From the NCBI GenBank assembly GCA_024276455.1, contig JAJRXE010000074.1:1-11489 (forward strand): a stretch of DNA of 11,489 nucleotides, read 5' to 3'. The translations under genes were made by a program, and so were the position numbers. Positions 1 through 6,463 of this stretch are shown piece by piece (position 1 is the first letter of the stretch; each line of letters opens with the position of its first letter). The notes under the pieces were generated by a model that had not been told where the DNA came from, made no database searches, and saw nothing but the letters and a program-made list of their open reading frames with translations. The DNA comes from Calditrichota bacterium. GTDB lineage: Bacteria; Calditrichota; Calditrichia; RBG-13-44-9.

Positions 1-764
1 CCCTCGGAGCGCCGACGGGTAATCAGCAGCTGGCCATCTCGAAGTACTACTCCCACGGCAACTTTTTGCAACGGCAATGGCTTCTTTGCTCCCCGACGAG
101 GGAATTGCTCGGGTTCTCCCTGCCGATAGGCCTCACAGAGCTCCCGCACCGGGCAACCCTGGCAGGCAGGGCGCAAAGGCGTACACACCAGCGCTCCCAG
201 TTCCATCATGGCCTGGTTAAATTCCCCCGGCTTTGCAGGATCTAACAAAGCAGAGGCCCGTTTCTGCACCTCCTTTACCGCCGTTCTGCGATGCAACGGC
301 GCCTCCAGACGGAAAATCCGTGCCACCACCCGGCGGACGTTTCCATCCACCGCCGGGTACGGTTGCTGGTAGGCAATACTAAGCACCGCCGCGGCGATGT
401 ACTCCCCCACTCCCGGCAACGACCGGAATTCCCGGTAGTCGGCGGGAATCATCCCTCCATATTCCACCACGATTTTTCGAGCCGCCCGGTGCAAATGGCG
501 CGCCCGCGCGTAATACCCCAGGCCTTCCCAGACTTTCAAAACCTCCTGTTCCGTGGCCCGGGCAAGCTGCTCAATTGTCGGGAATTTTTCCAGAAAGGCG
601 GGAAAATACTTTTCGACCGTCCTGACCTGGGTTTGCTGCAGCATCACCTCGGACACCCATACCGGATAGGGCTCACGATTCTGCCGCCAGGGCAGAGAAC
701 GCTGCTGTTTCCGGAACCAGTCCAGTAATACCCGGCGAAAACGGGTGTAATCAAATGCTTCCAT
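1..764 (-). CDS. mutY: A/G-specific adenine DNA glycosylase MutY, 3' end cut by window edge
   Basis: Base-excision repair enzyme that removes adenine mispaired with 8-oxoguanine or guanine. The 254 visible codons show the helix-hairpin-helix glycosylase fold. A QQTQV segment near residues 43-47 is preceded by the likely catalytic Glu39 (EVMLQQT). The hairpin LPGVGEYIAAA lies at about 116-126, followed by the catalytic Asp140 in VDGNVRR. The four [4Fe-4S] ligands C194, C201, C204 and C210 have the exact C-X6-C-X2-C-X5-C spacing of MutY/Nth. From about residue 234 (VAVGVVLRDGQLLITRR) the C-terminal Nudix-like domain that reads 8-oxoG begins; this tail separates MutY from endonuclease III, and its end lies outside the window. 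The ATG at 764 is used because an in-frame TGA lies four codons upstream. Its Shine-Dalgarno is weak. It lies 95 bp downstream of the ypdA-like gene on the same strand and may be co-transcribed. Identification is secure. Confidence 0.96.
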   Translation of the reverse strand, partial: MEAFDYTRFRRVLLDWFRKQQRSLPWRQNREPYPVWVSEVMLQQTQVRTVEKYFPAFLEKFPTIEQLARATEQEVLKVWEGLGYYARARHLHRAARKIVVEYGGMIPADYREFRSLPGVGEYIAAAVLSIAYQQPYPAVDGNVRRVVARIFRLEAPLHRRTAVKEVQKRASALLDPAKPGEFNQAMMELGALVCTPLRPACQGCPVRELCEAYRQGEPEQFPRRGAKKPLPLQKVAVGVVLRDGQLLITRRRSE

Positions 765-859
765 CTCGCGTAAATCTCATCGAAACGTCGGGATTTTTCC
801 CTTTTGATTCCTTGCAGCGGTGCCTGTTGAGCACCGGGGGAAACCATTGGGGAGGTTCC

Positions 860-1849
860 TCACAAACGTTTTTTACCTTTTTTCTCAATATCGTTAAAAA
901 TCAAACCGGCATGATGGCGGGAATTTTCGATGACGTAACGGGTGGTCTCCATGCCACCACACACTACTCCGGCCAGATACAACCCGGGCACATTACTTTC
1001 CTGATTAACGGGATTGAACACTGGAACCAGATTCGGCTCTTCGGTAATCTCCATCCCCATTTGCCGAAGGAAATCATAATCCGGGTGGTAACCGGTCATG
1101 GCAAAAACAAAATCATTTTCCAGCTTTTTTATTCCCCGGGGAGTCTGAAAAATAATTTCTTTTTCCCGGATTTCCATCACCGTGGAGTGGAAATAGGCGG
1201 TAATCGCGCCTTCCCGGATACGGTTTTCAATGTCCGGACGAACCCAGTATTTAATTCCCTCCCGCAACCGGGATTCCCGAATAATCATGGTCACTTCCGC
1301 ACCGCGGCGGTAAGTTTCCAGGGCCACATCCACCGCCGAATTGCCCGCCCCAATCACCGCCACCTTCTGGTAGGCGTAGGGATGCGGTTCGTCATAATAA
1401 TGCTTCACCTTGGGCAAATCCTCTCCCGGTACATTTAAAGGATTAAAATGATCGTAGAAACCGGTAGCCACAATCACAAATTTAGCCCGGTAATTTCCTC
1501 GACTGGTGCGAAGTTGGAATCCGTCGGCGCTTCTCTGTACCGTTTCCACCCGTTCGTAGGTGTGAACATGCAACTTCCAGGCCTCGGCAACCCGGCGGTA
1601 ATACTCCAGCGCTTCTCGGCGAGTGGGTTTGTCCCCGTGAGAGATGAAGGGCACTTCGCCAATTTCCAACCGATCGGAGGTGGAAAAGAACACCATATTG
1701 GTAGGGTAATGGAAAATGGAATTCACGAGACACCCTTTTTCCAGAATCAAGTGGGAAATCCCGCGCTTCTGGGCCTCAATACCACAGGCGAGGCCGATTG
1801 GCCCCGCCCCAATAATAATCACCTCAAAAAAATTCTGCTTTTCACTCAT
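860..1849 (-). CDS. ypdA: YpdA-family NAD(P)H-dependent flavoprotein (putative bacillithiol disulfide reductase)
   Basis: A 329-residue soluble pyridine nucleotide-disulfide oxidoreductase-like flavoprotein. The FAD-binding Rossmann motif GAGPIG is at residues 14-19, the second, NAD(P)H-binding GAGNSA at 167-172, and the ATG motif VATGFYD at 127-133. Family-typical stretches include YPTNMVFFSTSDRLEIG (about 48-64), a VPG followed by DLPKVKHYYDE, and FAMTGYHPDYDFL (about 249-261); together they match the YpdA/Bdr family better than thioredoxin reductase, whose CxxC pair is absent. YpdA reduces oxidised bacillithiol in Firmicutes. Odd point: the position that is Cys in the GGGPCG motif of Staphylococcus YpdA is Ile18 here; other cysteines are C22, C40 and C297. 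The start ATG has no close Shine-Dalgarno; an AAAGGA lies about 17 bases upstream. The native thiol substrate is inferred, not shown. Confidence 0.88.
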   Translation of the reverse strand: MSEKQNFFEVIIIGAGPIGLACGIEAQKRGISHLILEKGCLVNSIFHYPTNMVFFSTSDRLEIGEVPFISHGDKPTRREALEYYRRVAEAWKLHVHTYERVETVQRSADGFQLRTSRGNYRAKFVIVATGFYDHFNPLNVPGEDLPKVKHYYDEPHPYAYQKVAVIGAGNSAVDVALETYRRGAEVTMIIRESRLREGIKYWVRPDIENRIREGAITAYFHSTVMEIREKEIIFQTPRGIKKLENDFVFAMTGYHPDYDFLRQMGMEITEEPNLVPVFNPVNQESNVPGLYLAGVVCGGMETTRYVIENSRHHAGLIFNDIEKKGKKRL

Positions 1850-1875
1850 CTGAAAAAACGACGATTTCCTTTCGA

Positions 1876-1904
1876 ATACTATTCTAATTTAAATTAAAAA
1901 ACAA
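1876..1904 (-). promoter_or_regulatory. Candidate sigma-70-like promoter for the ypdA-like gene
   Basis: On the minus strand a TTGTTT (1899-1904) and a TAGTAT (1876-1881) are separated by 17 bases in a very AT-rich spacer, upstream of the start at 1849. Each hexamer matches only 3-4 of 6 consensus bases, and in AT-rich DNA such matches arise easily, so this is a suggestion only. Confidence 0.25.
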
Positions 1905-1921
1905 GCTCCTGAACCATCAGG
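1891..1921 (-). terminator. Possible weak intrinsic terminator after the propeller lipoprotein gene
   Basis: In the minus-strand transcript a short hairpin CCTGA-TGGT-TCAGG (1908-1921) begins just past the lipoprotein stop codon and is followed by AGCTTG and then a run of six Us plus further AU-rich sequence. The 5-bp stem is short and the U run does not touch the stem, so termination may be inefficient. Confidence 0.4.
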
Positions 1922-1924
1922 CGG

Positions 1925-3001
1925 TTAATCCACCCATTCCGCCAAAAAGATGTTTGTGTCTCCGGGCTTTTTGTTGAAGCGGTTCGACGCAAACACCAGG
2001 TATTTGCCGTCCCGGGTAAACATGGGGAATCCATCAAAGGTTTCGTTAAAGGTGACCCGTTCCAATCCGGTACCATCAATATTAATCAAGTAAATATCGA
2101 AATTACGGGGATCTTTACTCTGGACATTGGAAACAAAAATAATGCGTTTCCCATCGGGATGGAAAAACGGTGCGAAACTGGCCTTGCCAAAATGGGTAAT
2201 CTGACGCATATTCTTTCCATCGGCATCCATTACAAAAATTTCCAGGGTGGTCGGACGCACCAGACCATTCACCACCAGATCGTTGTAGTCTTTCAACTCT
2301 TCTTCCGTTTTGGGGCGACTGGCACGAAACACGATCTTTTTGCCATCCCAGGAAAAGAACGGTCCTCCATCGTAGCCCTTGGTAAAGGTGAGCCGGGTTT
2401 GTTCGCTGCCGTCCAGATTCATTACATAAATCTCCGGATCGCCGTCCCGCAGCGAGGTGAAAACAATTTTATCCCCTTGGGGAGAAACCGTTGCTTCGGC
2501 GTCATATTTGGGGGAATCCGTTAACCGTTTGAGAATGGTGCCATCCAGACGGGCCAGGAAAATATCGAATTCGTCGTAAAGCTTCCAGACATAACCGCGG
2601 GACATATCCGGCGGCGGCGGACACCGATCGCTGCTCAGATGGGTGGAAGCGTAAACAATGGTGGTATCTCCGGGCAGAAAATAGCCGCACGTTGTACGTC
2701 CCTTACCGGTAGAGACCATTCGGCGATTGCTTCCGTCGATGTTCATTACAAATTCCTGGTCGCACTCCATGCTATCGAAAGTCGCCTGAAAAATCAACAT
2801 TCTTTCGTTGAAGGAGAAATAAGCCTCCGCGTTTTCCCCGCGGTCTGTCAACATTTTTAAGGATTTGAAATGCTTCTCGCCCGGAAGAATATATTTTTGG
2901 GCCTCGGCAGACTCAGTTTTTTTCTGAGAACAGGAAACGAAAAAAATACCCAGTCCGACCAACAGGAAAATATAACCAGCGCTTTTTACTAATTTTTTCA
3001 T
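1925..3001 (-). CDS. Lipoprotein with TolB/PD40-type beta-propeller repeats
   Basis: A 358-residue predicted lipoprotein. Residues 1-24 form a signal peptide (MKKLVKSAG, then a hydrophobic run) ending in the lipobox-like FVSC, giving Cys24 as lipidation site; Phe at -3 is less usual. The mature part carries successive WD40-like PD40 blades of the type (G)xKIVFxSxRdGdxeIYVMNxDGsxxxRLT: clear copies at about 175-205, 220-269, 284-317 and 332-355, and degenerate ones at about 60-98 and 110-161. This fold resembles the TolB propeller and usually serves protein or glycan binding at the cell envelope. It is not TolB itself: no N-terminal TolB domain is visible and no tol/pal genes adjoin. Three further cysteines (C80, C105, C127) sit in the first blades, with a CPPPP stretch at 127-131. 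A good AGGAG (3012-3016) stands 10 bases before the ATG. The gene appears to be a single transcription unit, bounded by a terminator upstream (3216-3255) and perhaps one downstream. Precise function unknown. Confidence 0.85.
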   Translation of the reverse strand: MKKLVKSAGYIFLLVGLGIFFVSCSQKKTESAEAQKYILPGEKHFKSLKMLTDRGENAEAYFSFNERMLIFQATFDSMECDQEFVMNIDGSNRRMVSTGKGRTTCGYFLPGDTTIVYASTHLSSDRCPPPPDMSRGYVWKLYDEFDIFLARLDGTILKRLTDSPKYDAEATVSPQGDKIVFTSLRDGDPEIYVMNLDGSEQTRLTFTKGYDGGPFFSWDGKKIVFRASRPKTEEELKDYNDLVVNGLVRPTTLEIFVMDADGKNMRQITHFGKASFAPFFHPDGKRIIFVSNVQSKDPRNFDIYLINIDGTGLERVTFNETFDGFPMFTRDGKYLVFASNRFNKKPGDTNIFLAEWVD

Positions 3002-3215
3002 TTACTTAGAACTCCTAATTTTTAGGGGAAGTTAAGCAGAATTCCCCGATGAGCAAAGCAAATTCAAAATTTCTCTTGGTTCGACTCCGATCAGAGGGAA
3101 AAATTCTGGTTCTTACGTTTCTGGAAAAATCAGGGTAAAGCCAGGAAAAGAAGAGAATGAGTAGGAACCCAAAGCAAGGTATTTTCGACGCTTCATTGTG
3201 GTGGGGATCAGCGGG

Positions 3216-3255
3216 AAAAATAAAAAAGGGAGCGAGGCTGGGGATCCTCGCCCCC
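3216..3255 (-). terminator. Rho-independent terminator downstream of the 103-residue hypothetical gene
   Basis: In the minus-strand RNA a 10-pair GC-rich stem (GGG-G-GCGAGG with CCTCGC-U-CCC, one G-U pair; 3228-3237 with 3246-3255) closes an 8-base loop and runs directly into UUUUUUAUUUUU (3216-3227). This is a strong intrinsic terminator for transcripts entering from 3349-3660, and it insulates the lipoprotein gene. Confidence 0.85.
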
Positions 3256-3257
3256 CG

Positions 3258-3299
3258 TAAACGTTAGGTAAGGAGCAGACGGGACTTACCTGACGTTTA
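3258..3299. repeat. 15-bp inverted repeat / hairpin next to the terminator
   Basis: TAAACGTTAGGTAAG (3258-3272) pairs with CTTACCTGACGTTTA (3285-3299) across a 12-base loop. Fourteen of fifteen positions are complementary; the odd pair (3265/3292) is a U-G wobble in plus-strand RNA and an A-C mismatch in minus-strand RNA. It lies just upstream of the terminator hairpin in the minus-strand transcript. It could be part of a small RNA or 3'-UTR structure, a protein-binding site or a REP-like repeat; no second copy is visible in the window. Confidence 0.7.
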
Positions 3300-3348
3300 G
3301 GCAGGAAACCTCCCAATATCTATCATCAACGAAACCTCCCTGACGAAA

Positions 3349-3660
3349 CTATTGAATAACCCACACATCTTCATGGGTAAATAGACGCTTATCGCAATAA
3401 TCCAAACCAGAGACGGACAGGTCACTGGAGGCTTTATAAGCATAAAACTCCATTTTTTCTTCCTTGGGTAATCTGATTTCCAGGCTACGGCCCGGTGGCA
3501 CGATATCGTGCAAATCGCCGAAGGTATTTTTTGCCAACCAAATTACCTGGCCCGAGCGATTAACAATCTTAATTCGGTAAAAACCCGGAATTTCCCTCTC
3601 CCCAAAAGCAATTTGCTTAATTTTAACCAGTGGCCTTAGAATCACTTCGAACCCTTTCAT
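3349..3660 (-). CDS. Hypothetical protein, 103 residues
   Basis: I do not recognise this protein. It has no signal peptide, no membrane segment and only one cysteine (in the segment GLDYCDKRLF). The composition (alternating hydrophobic and polar residues in RIKIVNRSGQVIWLAKN and in RSLEIRLPKEEKMEFYAYKA) suggests a small beta-rich cytoplasmic domain with a VPPG turn. The reading frame is supported by a GAAGG Shine-Dalgarno (3668-3672) seven bases before the ATG at 3660, by coding-like composition, and by the strong terminator about 95 bp beyond its stop. It is separated from hypB by about 450 bp containing another terminator, so it appears to be transcribed alone. Function unknown. Confidence 0.65.
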   Translation of the reverse strand: MKGFEVILRPLVKIKQIAFGEREIPGFYRIKIVNRSGQVIWLAKNTFGDLHDIVPPGRSLEIRLPKEEKMEFYAYKASSDLSVSGLDYCDKRLFTHEDVWVIQ

Positions 3661-4112
3661 TAGCCAACCTTCATTTTTTCACTTATTCTTATACAACTAA
3701 CGTACCAATTCTCTTGCACCCAGTTTAAGTTCAATATTATTAAGATATTATTTAAACCATTCACAACCTAGCAAGGACCCTAAATGTTACATTGTTGCAA
3801 CATTACCCCTTGTCCTTTGGGAATTATTCCCAATATTCTGACTAAAACCCGCCCCAATGCCGGCAGTAATCGCCACAGCATGGTCCCTTGGAAGCGTATT
3901 TTCGCGAATTCCGGTAGTACTTCCCATTGGTTAAGCGTTTTAACGGCTTGACCCAAGCTATTTTTTTTCGGGTAGATTGATCTGGAGGAAATCCGGGAGA
4001 ATAAAACCACGCCGAAGGAAGAGAACTTCCCGCAGCAATGTTGCAAATTAACAACAACGCCCTGTTTCTAAAGAAACAACCGAGCGCGTTGTTTTCCTGA
4101 TCTGAAAGGACT
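3661..4112. other. 450-bp gap with no supported gene; possible degraded element
   Basis: 3661-3790 is AT-rich and probably carries the promoter of the 103-residue gene; no convincing hexamer pair was found. 3820-4030 is richer in GC and has overlapping minus-strand frames (3780-4046 and 3842-4057) with no recognisable domain, poor Shine-Dalgarno context and mixed stops, as expected of decayed sequence. Two 10-bp inverted copies of TTGCAACATT (3795-3804 and 4037-4046) flank this part, and an 8-base A/T run lies near 3961-3968. It may be a relic of an insertion, but no transposase signature is secure. Confidence 0.4.
4053..4093. repeat. Nested inverted repeat downstream of the hypB terminator
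   Basis: Outer arms AACAACGC (4053-4060) and GCGTTGTT (4086-4093) are perfectly complementary over 8 bp. Inside them GTTTC (4064-4068) and GAAAC (4073-4077) form a second 5-bp stem with a TAAA loop. No U run follows on either strand, so it is not an intrinsic terminator. Role unknown. Confidence 0.55.
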
Positions 4113-4148
4113 AATAAAAAACCCGCAATTCTTGCCGGAATTGCGGGT
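4113..4148 (-). terminator. Rho-independent terminator of the mur-like/hypA/hypB unit
   Basis: In minus-strand RNA ACCCGCAAUU and AAUUGCGGGU (4139-4148 and 4121-4130) form a perfect 10-bp stem with an 8-base loop, followed at once by UUUUUAUU. It begins 22 bases past the hypB stop codon. Confidence 0.92.
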
Positions 4149-4170
4149 CTTACGGAATTCTGACTCCCGG

Positions 4171-4839
4171 TTAGTTTCCGCTGCGACTGGTCTCCACTTT
4201 CTCAGCCAACCAGGCGGCCCACTGTTCAATTCCTTCGCCGGTCCGACAGGAGGTTTCGAAAATTTGTAGGTTCGGATTAATCTGCAACGCATTTTTGCGC
4301 ACATTTTCCAAACTGAAATCGACATACGGAAGCAAGTCGATTTTATTCACAATCATAACCTCCGAGACACGGAACATTTTGGGGTACTTCAGGGGCTTAT
4401 CGTCCCCTTCGGTGGTGCTCACCACCACTACTTTCAGCGCCTCGCCCAAATCGTAATTGGAGGGACACACCAGATTGCCCACGTTCTCGATCACCAGCAG
4501 ATCCAGTTGGTCCAGCTCCAGGTTTTTCAGAGCATTTTGAATCAGATTCGCTTCCAGATGGCACCCCCCTTTGGTTACAATCTGCACCACCGGGACGTCA
4601 AAGCGGGAAATTCGCTGGGCATCCAGATCGGTTTGCACGTCCCCTTCAACCACCGCCAGGCGGTATTTGGGCACCATCTTCTCAATGGTTTTCTCCAGGA
4701 TGCTGGTCTTACCGGAGCCGGGTGAACTCAGGAGATTAAACACAAACAGATTGTGCCGGCGAAATATCTCCCGGTTCTCAGCGGCAATATCGTCGTTTTT
4801 ACGCAAAATTTGCCGTTCAACCGTAACAATGTTACCCAT
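4171..4839 (-). CDS. hypB: Hydrogenase nickel-incorporation GTPase HypB
   Basis: HypB is a SIMIBI-class GTPase that works with HypA to deliver Ni2+ to the large subunit of NiFe hydrogenases in the cytoplasm. The 222 residues show the P-loop SSPGSGKTS (38-46), the switch region EGDVQTDLDAQR (65-76), the G-domain metal site with C93-H94 in GGCHLE and C125 in NLVCPSNYDLGE, and the base-recognition motif NKID (165-168). The N-terminal high-affinity CXXCGC nickel motif of the E. coli protein and the His-rich stretch of storage-type HypB are both absent, so only the G-domain metal site remains. The ATG is one base beyond the hypA stop; a strong GGAGGT (4848-4853) inside the end of hypA supports this start and indicates coupled translation. 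A terminator follows directly. Confidence 0.96.
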   Translation of the reverse strand: MGNIVTVERQILRKNDDIAAENREIFRRHNLFVFNLLSSPGSGKTSILEKTIEKMVPKYRLAVVEGDVQTDLDAQRISRFDVPVVQIVTKGGCHLEANLIQNALKNLELDQLDLLVIENVGNLVCPSNYDLGEALKVVVVSTTEGDDKPLKYPKMFRVSEVMIVNKIDLLPYVDFSLENVRKNALQINPNLQIFETSCRTGEGIEQWAAWLAEKVETSRSGN

Positions 4840-4840
4840 T

Positions 4841-5182
4841 TTACTCTACCTCCAATTCGCTCACTTTGAGTTCGTCCCCGCCCTCAACTTTAACCCGGGT
4901 GGACTGACATTTCGGGCAGGTAAAATTAAAATTTTCTATGGGGAAATGTTCTCCACAATCCTGGCAGGTCCCGGTCAAGGGGATTTGTTTAATAATCAAC
5001 CGGGCACCGGCGTAGGGCGTTTCCTCAGTGATTGCGGTAAAACAAAAGTCCAGAGACTCCGGGATGACGGCGGTTAACTCGCCTACCTCCACCGTAACCG
5101 ACTTTAACTTCCGGCCGGGGTACTCTTGTAAATATTCCTCCACAATCTCCAGAATACTCTGAGCAATTGACATCTCGTGCAT
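4841..5182 (-). CDS. hypA: Hydrogenase maturation nickel metallochaperone HypA
   Basis: HypA binds Ni2+ and hands it, with HypB, to NiFe hydrogenase precursors. The 113-residue protein has the family's usual length. It begins MHEMSIAQS, where the N-terminal amine and His2 bind nickel, and carries the structural zinc ribbon C73-X2-C76 and C89-X2-C92 (TCQDCG and TCPKC). VEVGEL (31-36) and ESLDFCF (42-48) are typical of the family. The start at 5182 is fixed by the need for MHE; the alternative Met4 would lose the nickel ligand. No Shine-Dalgarno is visible before it; instead a 10-bp palindrome lies at 5197-5206. It sits 75 bp after the Mur-like ligase gene and one base before hypB, all on one strand. 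Confidence 0.96.
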   Translation of the reverse strand: MHEMSIAQSILEIVEEYLQEYPGRKLKSVTVEVGELTAVIPESLDFCFTAITEETPYAGARLIIKQIPLTGTCQDCGEHFPIENFNFTCPKCQSTRVKVEGGDELKVSELEVE

Positions 5183-5196
5183 GGCAATTCAAAAAT

Positions 5197-5206
5197 AAGC
5201 CGGCTT
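5197..5206. promoter_or_regulatory. Perfect 10-bp palindrome just upstream of hypA
   Basis: AAGCCGGCTT lies 14 bases before the hypA start codon, at the edge of the region where a ribosome-binding site is expected, within otherwise AT-rich spacer. It may be an operator or an RNA element controlling hypA translation, or chance. Confidence 0.25.
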
Positions 5207-5257
5207 TCGGTCAGAAAAAAATTAAAAATTAAATTTTGGCTCTCCAGAACGGGAGAA

Positions 5258-6463
5258 TCAGGCGTGTTCTTTGATTTTGGCGGTGAGCAATTCGAGCTGT
5301 TCGTGCAGTTTAAGACTTTTTCCCCCAATCATTAACATGGTGGTATGAGGTTCCAGAAAACGGTAAACCGTCTCGGCCAGCGCCTCCACATCTTCGCACT
5401 GGTGGATGACTTTTCGGGTGTGGTTGATTTGCCGAATTCCCTTTCCGACCAGATGCGCATCGGCACCCACGGTAACAATAATGTCAATCGGCAAAGCGGA
5501 GAGGTAATAACCCAGATTGAGATGCACCTTTTCGGAATATTTCTCCAACCCTTCCATGCTACCCAGCACCAGCATGAGTTTTTGGGAGAACTTTTTGAAC
5601 TGAATCAATGATTCACACGCCTTGGTAACCGCATTAATCGTGGCGTTGTAGGTATGATTCAAAATAAAGATGTCTCCCAGATCAATCAATTCCCCGCGAC
5701 CGGGCAGCAGCCGAAAATCGTTCCGAAGCGCATCCTGAATTTCTTCGAATTCGAATTGCAAAATGCGTCCCACGGCAATCGCCGCCAGGGCATTGTACAC
5801 CGAGGCCGAACTGTAAATCGGCAACTGGAAACGATAAAATTGGTTCACATAAAATTCCATGCCTTCAGGTCCCAGGTAGTTCATCCCGGTGGCGTAAAAA
5901 TGGGCATTGGTATTTAATCCGAATTTAATAACCTGGGGGGTGGAGGAAAAAGCCTCCATTCCGCTTACCAGTTCATCATCGATATTCAACACGGCGAATC
6001 CGTCTCTGGGTAAACGTCGCACCAGTTCCATTTTGGCGTCGGCAATCAGGTACTTGTCACCTAAACCCGGCATATGGGCTTCGCCGATATTGGTAATTAC
6101 CCCAATGGTCGGTTGAGAGATTTCCGCTGCCAGTCGGAACTGATCTTTGTTAATAATTCCCAATTCCAGCAAGGCATACCGGTACCGATCGCTCAATCTC
6201 ATTAAGGTGGAGGTGACTGTGGAAGCGGTGTGACAATCCAGCGGAGTTTCCAGCACCGGTCCCCGTTTCCGTAAGATGGCCGAAATCATGCGTTTGGTGG
6301 TCGTTTTCCCTTCCGCTCCGGCAATCCCAATTACCGGGATGTCAAACTGACGGCGGTATTCCTGCACCTTACGCAGGTTTAGCAGGATATAATCCTCTAA
6401 CTCCGGAGACGCCACCAGAGATATTTCTGAAGAATAAAGATGTTCAGTTTCTTTTTTAACCAC
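5258..6463 (-). CDS. Short MurF-like Mur ligase family protein
   Basis: A 401-residue ATP-dependent ligase of the Mur superfamily, closest in layout to MurF (UDP-MurNAc-tripeptide:D-Ala-D-Ala ligase). Visible landmarks: P-loop GAEGKTT (49-55, Lys53), LLELG with Glu100, TNIGEAH (124-130) with the metal-binding His, IADAKMEL with Lys144 as the likely carbamylated lysine, VLNIDDELV (158-166), the YNALAAIA helix (223-230), and PGRGE (254-258) opening the C-terminal domain. It departs from MurF in several ways. The P-loop is about 50-60 residues nearer the N terminus, so the UDP-sugar-binding first domain is largely missing. The usual NNxIGVP loop is replaced by LDCHTASTVT. The usual DD(S/T)YNANP is NHTYNATI (269-276), and the KGSR-like segment is GGKSLKL. 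A different acceptor substrate is therefore likely. It starts at GTG; an in-frame TAG lies ten codons upstream. It heads a probable operon with hypA and hypB, 75 bp away. Confidence 0.8.
   Translation of the reverse strand: MVKKETEHLYSSEISLVASPELEDYILLNLRKVQEYRRQFDIPVIGIAGAEGKTTTKRMISAILRKRGPVLETPLDCHTASTVTSTLMRLSDRYRYALLELGIINKDQFRLAAEISQPTIGVITNIGEAHMPGLGDKYLIADAKMELVRRLPRDGFAVLNIDDELVSGMEAFSSTPQVIKFGLNTNAHFYATGMNYLGPEGMEFYVNQFYRFQLPIYSSASVYNALAAIAVGRILQFEFEEIQDALRNDFRLLPGRGELIDLGDIFILNHTYNATINAVTKACESLIQFKKFSQKLMLVLGSMEGLEKYSEKVHLNLGYYLSALPIDIIVTVGADAHLVGKGIRQINHTRKVIHQCEDVEALAETVYRFLEPHTTMLMIGGKSLKLHEQLELLTAKIKEHA

Larger units (their letters stand above)
3002..3348. other. Structured 347-bp intergenic region without a supported gene
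   Basis: It lies between the small hypothetical gene and the lipoprotein gene, both read leftwards. Bases 3216-3299 hold two adjacent hairpins (listed separately), and 3305-3314 and 3331-3340 are two copies of GAAACCTCCC, 26 bp apart. The remaining 3002-3215 presumably carries the lipoprotein promoter and leader, but no hexamer pair stands out. A 67-codon minus-strand reading frame (3113-3316) runs through the hairpins, has no domain-like content and was not accepted. Confidence 0.6.

Noticed and set aside
291..728. 145-codon plus-strand frame at the left edge.
   Set aside because: It is the antisense shadow of mutY, whose minus-strand frame has all catalytic and iron-sulfur residues.
787..845. 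Minus-strand CGGTGC/GCACCG hairpin between the ypdA-like gene and mutY, considered as a terminator.
   Set aside because: The 6-bp stem is not followed by a U run; read-through into mutY is more likely.
3113..3316. 67-codon minus-strand frame between the hypothetical gene and the lipoprotein gene.
   Set aside because: It runs through the hairpin and terminator sequence, has no ribosome site or domain-like content, and is best read as intergenic.
3780..4057. Overlapping minus-strand frames of 71-88 codons; one contains LGQAVKTLNQWEVL, which recalls the C-terminal LNQW region of IS66-type transposases.
   Set aside because: The resemblance is about ten residues, the following segment does not continue the family pattern, no frame has a good ribosome site, and no catalytic residues are visible. 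Kept only as a possible decayed element.
4559..4578. TGGCACCCCCCTTTGG in the plus strand, sigma-54 promoter-like.
   Set aside because: It lies inside hypB on the opposite strand and the -12 GC is absent.
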